Origin: PMNU01 sp035479875
GTDB lineage: Bacteria; Patescibacteriota; Saccharimonadia; Saccharimonadales; UBA4665
Assembly: GCA_035479875.1 (NCBI GenBank)
Contig: DATIIH010000009.1
Coordinates: 6,915-70,914, forward strand
DNA: 64,000 bases
Direction: 5' to 3'
The translations under genes and the position numbers were made by a program. Of the stretch, positions 59,070-64,000 are shown piece after piece. The notes beneath the pieces were generated by a model. It was not told where the DNA came from. It ran no database searches and was given only the letters and a program-made list of their open reading frames with translations. Numbering within the stretch: position 1 is the stretch's first letter; each line of letters opens with the position of its first letter.

Positions 59070-61634
59070 TTTGAAATACGATTGCACGCCCGCCAGGTCG
59101 CGCTTAATCCAGGCCATGCGGTTTTCGATTTCCTCAATGCCCATGGTAATGTTGCGGGCTAGTATCTGCTGGTTTTGCTTGGGTTCAAAAAAGGCTTTGT
59201 ACTGCTCGAGCATCTCGGCCGTGTTAAAAGCGCTGGCGGCATAACGAGGGAAGTAGTCGTATGATTTGTCTTCGGCAAATGTTTTTTCGATCCAATCCCA
59301 GTGGCTTTGCAGCCACTCCCATGCTTGGGCACGAGCATAGCGGCTACGCAGCAGCATACCAACCCACAAAACGAGATCTTGCTGGCGAACTTTGGTAGAG
59401 TCGGTGAGCCGGCCGACCAAGATGGCAATCTGCTTTTTGTCTTCGGTGATGGTGAGCGCACCCGAGCTATCCTGTTTGAGGTCGCCGTTTTGAGTCGTTT
59501 CTTGCAGCTTAATCAGATATTCAAACGCCCCAGGCACCTGAGCGCGCACCGCAGCGGCAAACACGATACCGCGTAGCTCGGCGGCCACGCTAGTGGCGTC
59601 TTTTTTATACGACTCAAACAGTTGCACGGCGCGTGCCATAATCTGCGGATAACGGGCGTACACGCCGAGACCCAAAATGGCTACGCGCAGTTTAGTGTCG
59701 TGCGTGTCTTCATTCTTGTGCTCCTCCCAGCCGAGGCGACCGTATTGTTCCTGAATAAGCGTGCGCACAAGCGCTCTCATCGGCTCTTCGAGGCTGGCGT
59801 CGGCGTCGATAAAGCGCCGGGCGTCGGCGAGCGTGAGCGACATAATGTCCCATACTGCGTCTTGGTCTTCGTGCTCGTAGTGGGCCAGCAGTTTGAGCGT
59901 ATCCTCAAACGGTTGTTGGCCGCCGCGGGCGAGCATGCCACTATCGCTGAGCAGCATGAACCGCTCAGCAATACCAAGTTTTTTGGCACTCACCAGTCCG
60001 GCAACATAGGCTGCGTGGGCCGGCTCGGCGTAGTGCACAATGTAGTGGCCAACCGCGCCTTCGTTAAGACGCACGTAATCCGGCTTAGCTAAGGTGATTT
60101 GCTGCGTTTGTGTTTGTAAGAGAGCGGGTACGCCAGGTGTATCGCTGAGTGTGGGTACAGGCCAAACGCGCGTTTTGTCGGCTTTGGCTGGATCGAGCAA
60201 GAAATGATCTTGGCGCAAGCCGAGTGCGGTCTTTTTTTGGCTCACCGAAACTACAGGGAAGCCGGGCCTGCCGATCCATGGTCTCATAAAGGCGGCCACA
60301 TCTTTACCGCCGGCAGCACCCAGTGCCGCCCACAGGTCGTCACCGGTAGTGTTGCCGTACGCGTGCTTGGCAAAGTATGCGGTAAGTCCTTTGCGGAAGT
60401 CGTCTTCACCAATATAGTTGCGCAGCATGTTGAGCAGCCGCCCGCCTTTGGCGTAGACAATCGACGGGTCAAAAATACTGTCGATTTCATCAGGATGGCG
60501 CACTTTTGTGTGTACCGATTGCACGCCGGCAATGCTATCGCGCCGGATGGCCGCCAGGCCTTCCCGGGAGATAAATTCGTTCCACATCTGCCATTCGGGG
60601 TGCAGCCCATCGGTGGCCACGTATTCCATAACGTTGGCAAAACTCTCGTTGAGCCAGAGCTCGTCCCACCATTTCATGGTCACTAAGTTGCCAAACCACT
60701 GGTGCGAAAGCTCATGGCATATTACTATGGCGATGTATTCGCGGCTGAGCACCGAGGTAGTGGCCGGATCGGCCAACAGCGTCGTCTCACGGTGAGTAAT
60801 CAGCCCCCAGTTTTCCATAGCACCAACCGAAAAGTCGGGCAGGGCTACGTGATTGCAGTTGGGCAGGGGGTACCTCACGCCGTAATAATCGTTAAAGAAG
60901 TCGATAGCCTTGGTGGCGATCTCCAGCGGAAACTCAAGTGCTGCAGCCGGTTGGGCTTTGCTAGCCCACACGCGTACTTCAACGCCGCCCTTGGTTTTGG
61001 CTTCTTTGCAGTGCATGTTGCCGTATACGAACGCCAGCAGGTAGGTGGACATTTTGGGTGACGTCTCAAACACCGTGTGTAGCTTGCCGCCCTTTTCTGA
61101 CTGCGATTTGGCGGGCATGTTGCCGATAACTGCCTCGCCTTTGGGCGAAAGGAGGGTGAGGTCGAAGGTAGCTTTGGCTTCTGGCTCGTCAATGCAAGGG
61201 AACGCTTCGCGGGCGTGGGTGCTTTCAAACTGAGTTGCCACCAATTGTTGCTTCTTGCTGCCAACTTTAAAGTTACAGAGGTATACGCCATGCATACTGT
61301 CTTGAATGCGGCCTTCAAATGTGAGCGTGATGGTGTAGCTGCCGGGGTAGAGCAGGGCATCGGAGTGCAAGCGCACTTCGTCGAGCGACTGGTGGTGGTT
61401 GATTCGCGCCACCTCAAATTGCTGGTCGCCCTTTTTGTCGTGGCGGGTAAGTGTGGCGCTGGTTACTTTGAGCCCACGCTGGTGCAGCGTAATCCGTTGG
61501 CTCGGCCGTCCGGCTTTCTGGCCGGTAATCACCACCGTGCCGGTAATCTTTTTGCTTTCCCGGTCCGGGTCTAAGATAAGTTGGTAGTTGGTTGGCTTAA
61601 AGCCGGTGAATAATCGTCGTACGCTTGTGCTCAT
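59064..61634 (-). CDS. M1-family aminopeptidase (PepN-like)
   Basis: The 856-aa metallopeptidase has the exopeptidase motif GAMENWG, zinc site HELSHQWFGNLVTMKWWDELWLNE (HExxH-x18-E) and the Tyr-region downstream. The N-terminal beta domain (FTGFKPTNYQLILDPDRESKKITGTVVI...) and long helical C-terminal ERAP1-like domain are complete. It releases N-terminal residues, and in a host-dependent bacterium would help process peptides for amino-acid supply. No signal peptide is seen. It is divergent from nusA and its stop overlaps yraN by 6 bases. Confidence 0.94.
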   Translation of the reverse strand: MSTSVRRLFTGFKPTNYQLILDPDRESKKITGTVVITGQKAGRPSQRITLHQRGLKVTSATLTRHDKKGDQQFEVARINHHQSLDEVRLHSDALLYPGSYTITLTFEGRIQDSMHGVYLCNFKVGSKKQQLVATQFESTHAREAFPCIDEPEAKATFDLTLLSPKGEAVIGNMPAKSQSEKGGKLHTVFETSPKMSTYLLAFVYGNMHCKEAKTKGGVEVRVWASKAQPAAALEFPLEIATKAIDFFNDYYGVRYPLPNCNHVALPDFSVGAMENWGLITHRETTLLADPATTSVLSREYIAIVICHELSHQWFGNLVTMKWWDELWLNESFANVMEYVATDGLHPEWQMWNEFISREGLAAIRRDSIAGVQSVHTKVRHPDEIDSIFDPSIVYAKGGRLLNMLRNYIGEDDFRKGLTAYFAKHAYGNTTGDDLWAALGAAGGKDVAAFMRPWIGRPGFPVVSVSQKKTALGLRQDHFLLDPAKADKTRVWPVPTLSDTPGVPALLQTQTQQITLAKPDYVRLNEGAVGHYIVHYAEPAHAAYVAGLVSAKKLGIAERFMLLSDSGMLARGGQQPFEDTLKLLAHYEHEDQDAVWDIMSLTLADARRFIDADASLEEPMRALVRTLIQEQYGRLGWEEHKNEDTHDTKLRVAILGLGVYARYPQIMARAVQLFESYKKDATSVAAELRGIVFAAAVRAQVPGAFEYLIKLQETTQNGDLKQDSSGALTITEDKKQIAILVGRLTDSTKVRQQDLVLWVGMLLRSRYARAQAWEWLQSHWDWIEKTFAEDKSYDYFPRYAASAFNTAEMLEQYKAFFEPKQNQQILARNITMGIEEIENRMAWIKRDLAGVQSYFKS

Positions 61635-61652
61635 CCGTTTATTCTAGCACGC

Positions 61653-61681
61653 TTGACCCGCAGATCTTGCCTTGCTATACT
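61653..61681 (+). promoter_or_regulatory. Near-consensus promoter of nusA
   Basis: TTGACC (61653-61658), a 17-nt spacer and TATACT (61676-61681). The upstream gene (pepN-like) reads away on the minus strand, so no other plus-strand transcript should enter the leader that follows. Confidence 0.75.
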
Positions 61682-61691
61682 TAAAGGGTTC

Positions 61692-61717
61692 AGTCGGCCG
61701 CAGCGGTCGGCTTTTTT
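61692..61717 (+). terminator. Intrinsic terminator within the nusA leader (attenuator candidate)
   Basis: A hairpin with an 8-bp stem (61692-61699 with 61705-61712, two G-U pairs) and a 5-nt loop is followed by a T-run (61712-61717). It lies only about 4-30 nt into the transcript predicted from the promoter at 61653-61681 and 34 nt before the nusA ATG. Because NusA increases pausing and hairpin-dependent termination, this could limit its own synthesis. Confidence 0.65.
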
Positions 61718-61750
61718 CGTATCAGACTCCACTAAAAGAAAGGAAACATT

Positions 61751-62962
61751 ATGGACGGAATGGACTTTAAACAGTTGGCAACAGCCATCAAAGCAATTGC
61801 CGAAGAAAAGAATCTGCCGGAAGATACCGTAAAAGAAGTAGTCGAGCAGGCTCTTGCCGCTGCCTATCGCCGTGACTATGGCGAGCGCGAGCAAGAAGTG
61901 CGCGTAAGTATGAATCTCAACACCGGCGACGTTGACGCTTATGTGATGAAAGAAGTCGTCGAGAAAGTTGGCGACCCCGCATACGAGCTCACCGTGCCCG
62001 ACGCGGGGGTCATCCAAAAGAACGCCAAGATTGGCGACATGATTGAGGTACACGAAAAGGTCAACGACTTTGGTCGTGTGGCTGCCCAAACTGCCAAGCA
62101 GGTTATTTTGCAGCGTCTGCGCGAAGCTGAGCGCGAAATCGTGATGACCGAGTTCGAAGACAAAATCGGCACCGTGATTAACGCATTGGTCTCCCGCGTG
62201 GAAGGCAACATCGTGCGCGTCGAACTAGGCAAAGCCCAAGGCATCATGCCGCGCAGCGAGCAAATCCAGGGCGAGCGCTACTATCCTGGCCAGCGTGTCA
62301 AAGTATATTTGAAAGATGTAGAGCGCGGCCCACGTGGTCCGCAGCTGGTGGTTTCCCGCGGCTGCCCGCAATTCATTGAGTGGCTGTTCCGCGCCGAAGT
62401 ACCCGAAATGGAGAGCGGCGCCGTCGAGATTAAAGGCATGAGCCGTGAAGCCGGCGTCCGCACCAAGCTGGCCGTTGCCAGCACCGTACCCGGCGTCGAC
62501 CCCGTAGGCACCTTTGTAGGCGGCCACGGTACTCGCGTGAACGCCGTGATGAGCGAAGTGGGCGAGCAAGAGAAGATCGACATTATCGTATTCAGCGAGG
62601 ACCCCAACGAGTTCATTATTAATGCGCTGAGCCCAACCAAGGTTGCTAAGGTAGTAATCGATAAAGACGCCCAGAAGGCGCGCGTTATCGTGCCAGAAGA
62701 TCAGTTGAGTATTGCCATTGGTCGCGGCGGCCAAAACGTACGCTTGGCTAGCAAGCTTACTGGTTACGAACTCGATATCGAGGCCGAAAAAACGGCTGCC
62801 CCCGCTGAAGAGCCTGAGGCTGCCCAGGCCGCAGAAGTTGCACCTGCTGCTCCCCCGCCAGCTAAGCCAGTAGCCACCAGTGCCAAGCCTAAGCTTAAAA
62901 AGAAAACCGATCTCGAGAACAGCCTGCTCGACGCCATCGAAAAGCACGGCGAAGAAGCTTAA
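61751..62962 (+). CDS. nusA: Transcription termination/antitermination factor NusA
   Basis: The 403-aa protein has the NusA N-terminal domain (LATAIKAIAEEKNLPEDTVKEVVEQALAAAYRRDYG), S1 domain about 130-200, and KH domains (GPQLVVSRGCPQFIEWLFRAEVPEMESGAVEIKGMSREAGVRTKLAVAS...VGTFVGGHGTRVNAVMSEVGEQEKIDIIVFSEDPNEFIINALSPTK; GRGGQNVRLASKLTGYELDI). The acidic-repeat C-terminal domains of E. coli are absent, replaced by an Ala/Pro/Lys-rich tail. An AAGGAAAC ribosome-binding site precedes the ATG. An attenuator-like hairpin lies in its leader. Confidence 0.96.
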   Translation: MDGMDFKQLATAIKAIAEEKNLPEDTVKEVVEQALAAAYRRDYGEREQEVRVSMNLNTGDVDAYVMKEVVEKVGDPAYELTVPDAGVIQKNAKIGDMIEVHEKVNDFGRVAAQTAKQVILQRLREAEREIVMTEFEDKIGTVINALVSRVEGNIVRVELGKAQGIMPRSEQIQGERYYPGQRVKVYLKDVERGPRGPQLVVSRGCPQFIEWLFRAEVPEMESGAVEIKGMSREAGVRTKLAVASTVPGVDPVGTFVGGHGTRVNAVMSEVGEQEKIDIIVFSEDPNEFIINALSPTKVAKVVIDKDAQKARVIVPEDQLSIAIGRGGQNVRLASKLTGYELDIEAEKTAAPAEEPEAAQAAEVAPAAPPPAKPVATSAKPKLKKKTDLENSLLDAIEKHGEEA

Positions 62963-62984
62963 GCACGGCTGCAGGAATTATTAA

Positions 62985-63023
62985 TTAGCACTCTTGACGT
63001 GTGAGTGCCAAAGCAGGTATTAT
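62985..63023 (+). promoter_or_regulatory. CIRCE operator and promoter of clpC
   Basis: TTAGCACTC (62985-62993), 9 nt, GAGTGCCAA (63003-63011) is the HrcA-binding CIRCE inverted repeat with a single mismatch from TTAGCACTC-N9-GAGTGCTAA. TTGACG (62994-62999) lies in the CIRCE spacer, with TATTAT at 63018-63023 (18-nt spacing), so HrcA would block the promoter. Confidence 0.9.
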
Positions 63024-63035
63024 AGAAGGACTATG

Positions 63036-64000
63036 ATGCCTGAATCACAAGATTTTCAAGATTTTTTAAGTCATCTCACCACCAACGCGCTAGAAAGCCT
63101 TAAGCATGCTGACGCCATTGCTCGCAGTACGGGCAGTGCCTATGTGGGCACGGAGCACCTGCTAGTGGGTATGCTGGCTCAAACTACCAGCATGGGCGCC
63201 AAGATTTTGCAGGGCGCCGGCGTAACGCTGGACCGCGCCCGCGTGGCGCTTAACCTGGCGCCGAAAGCCGCCGGTGGTGGTGTGGGTTCCAAAGGTTTGA
63301 GCGAAACCGCCAAGCTAACCCTTAAGATGGCATACGACACCGCTCAAGAATTTGGGCAAGACTTTTGTGGCACAGAGCACATTTTGGACGCGCTTTTGAG
63401 CCAAAAGAATTCGCGCGCCACCGTGTTGCTGCGCACGCTTAATGTTGATATCGATAGCCTGAGCAATGAACTAGAGCAGTACCTTAACCGCCAATTCGAC
63501 GAAGATGAAGGCGGTTCGGGCACCGACGTGCGTCGCCGACCCGGTAACCGCAACAAAGGCCGCAAATCGTCGCTCGACTTTTTCGGTACCGATATGACCG
63601 CGGAAGCGCGTGCCGGCAAGCTCGACCCAGTTGTGGGTCGCGAGCAGCAAATTCGCCGCGTCATCACTATTCTTAATCGTCGCACCAAGAATAACCCCGT
63701 ACTCATTGGTGAGCCAGGCGTTGGTAAGACTGCTATCGTAGAGGGCTTGGCGCAGCGCATCGTGGCCGAAGACGTGCCAGACAGTCTGCTCGACAAACGC
63801 GTCGTGCTTTTGGACCTGGCCGGGATGATCGCCGGTACTAAATACCGTGGTGAATTCGAAGAACGGCTCAAAAAAGTGATGGCCGAGCTTGAGGGCGACA
63901 AAAAGACCATCGTATTTATTGATGAATTGCATCTAATAGTCGGTGCTGGAGCCGCCGAAGGCGCCATGGACGCTGGCAATATCTTAAAGCCGGCCCTGGC
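63036..64000 (+). CDS. clpC: ATP-dependent Clp protease ATP-binding subunit ClpC, 5' part
   Basis: The open frame runs off the window. The N-terminal double Clp-N repeat (LTTNALESLKHADAIARSTGSAYVGTEHLLVGMLAQ and LSETAKLTLKMAYDTAQEFGQDFCGTEHILDALLSQ) is followed by an Arg-rich linker and the first AAA+ domain with Walker A GEPGVGKTA and Walker B TIVFIDELH. ClpC/ClpA-type unfoldases feed substrates to ClpP. ATG 63036 has GAAGGA 5 nt upstream, while the adjacent ATG at 63033 leaves only 2 nt. CIRCE upstream places it under heat-shock repression. Confidence 0.95.
   Translation, partial: MPESQDFQDFLSHLTTNALESLKHADAIARSTGSAYVGTEHLLVGMLAQTTSMGAKILQGAGVTLDRARVALNLAPKAAGGGVGSKGLSETAKLTLKMAYDTAQEFGQDFCGTEHILDALLSQKNSRATVLLRTLNVDIDSLSNELEQYLNRQFDEDEGGSGTDVRRRPGNRNKGRKSSLDFFGTDMTAEARAGKLDPVVGREQQIRRVITILNRRTKNNPVLIGEPGVGKTAIVEGLAQRIVAEDVPDSLLDKRVVLLDLAGMIAGTKYRGEFEERLKKVMAELEGDKKTIVFIDELHLIVGAGAAEGAMDAGNILKPAL

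Noticed and set aside
60204..60686. Plus-strand ORF inside the M1 aminopeptidase gene
   Set aside because: It covers the antisense of the zinc site region and shows no family pattern.

Overview
The window looks like chromosome from a Candidate Phyla Radiation bacterium, most likely Candidatus Saccharibacteria (TM7). This rests on inference from several things: dense packing with ATGA/GTGA overlaps, moderate GC, UGA used as a normal stop (which argues against the UGA-recoding Gracilibacteria/Absconditabacteria), a fermentative sugar-phosphate gene set without biosynthetic operons, a split transketolase, a type IV pilus ATPase, and many small unrecognised membrane proteins. No tRNA, rRNA, CRISPR array, transposase or prophage gene was found, and no gene-free stretch exceeds 300 bases.

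Layout. 0-8.8 kb: the first codons of rarA (minus strand), a CNNM/CBS membrane protein, typA, stress and phosphatase genes, and rmuC. 8.8-13.9 kb: an LD-carboxypeptidase and glycoside hydrolase operon, a PadR/PspC pair, YajQ and an RBBP9-like hydrolase. 14-21.8 kb: a pheS-(four-helix protein)-HIT-pheT operon, an ABC exporter, a HAD phosphatase that looks inserted, and an FKBP. 21.9-26.7 kb: glutaredoxin/TrxB, a flavin reductase, GDPD, pyrophosphatase, Nudix and GAPDH. 27.6-34.4 kb: rpiB, rpe, both transketolase halves, an EamA transporter, class I aldolase and a PfkB kinase, together a pentose-phosphate/lower-glycolysis block. 34.4-45.7 kb: unknown genes, uvrB, gatCAB with a membrane protein inside the operon, galU, YtxH and Nudix genes. 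45.7-52.8 kb: dnaE, a CAP-domain protein, a SpoU methyltransferase and a PilB-like ATPase. 52.9-57 kb: an accessory-looking stretch with unknown genes, a WhiB-like Fe-S regulator, malic enzyme and a mutarotase-like protein. 57-64 kb: rplS, rnhB, yraN, an M1 aminopeptidase, nusA and the start of clpC.

Expression signals fall into two classes. About twenty first-in-operon genes have a TANNNT -10 hexamer ending only 6-9 nt before the start codon, which predicts leaderless mRNAs. A smaller set (gap, fba, ppa, dnaE, nusA, clpC, grx, FKBP) has a real 5' leader with a Shine-Dalgarno sequence. clpC carries a near-perfect CIRCE operator. nusA has an intrinsic terminator inside its own leader. Convergent genes usually share or nearly share stop codons, with no terminator between them.

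The strongest candidate for something undescribed is a family of three long hairpins (11057-11145, 33172-33259, 51051-51136). Their 28-31 bp arms are almost perfectly paired but unrelated between copies, while the 27-30 nt loop is conserved (identical in two copies). Each lies just upstream of a plus-strand promoter. Other leads are a 24-bp direct repeat of the ABC gene's 3' end flanking the HAD gene, and the WhiB-like protein, a family otherwise typical of Actinobacteria, the usual hosts of cultivated Saccharibacteria.
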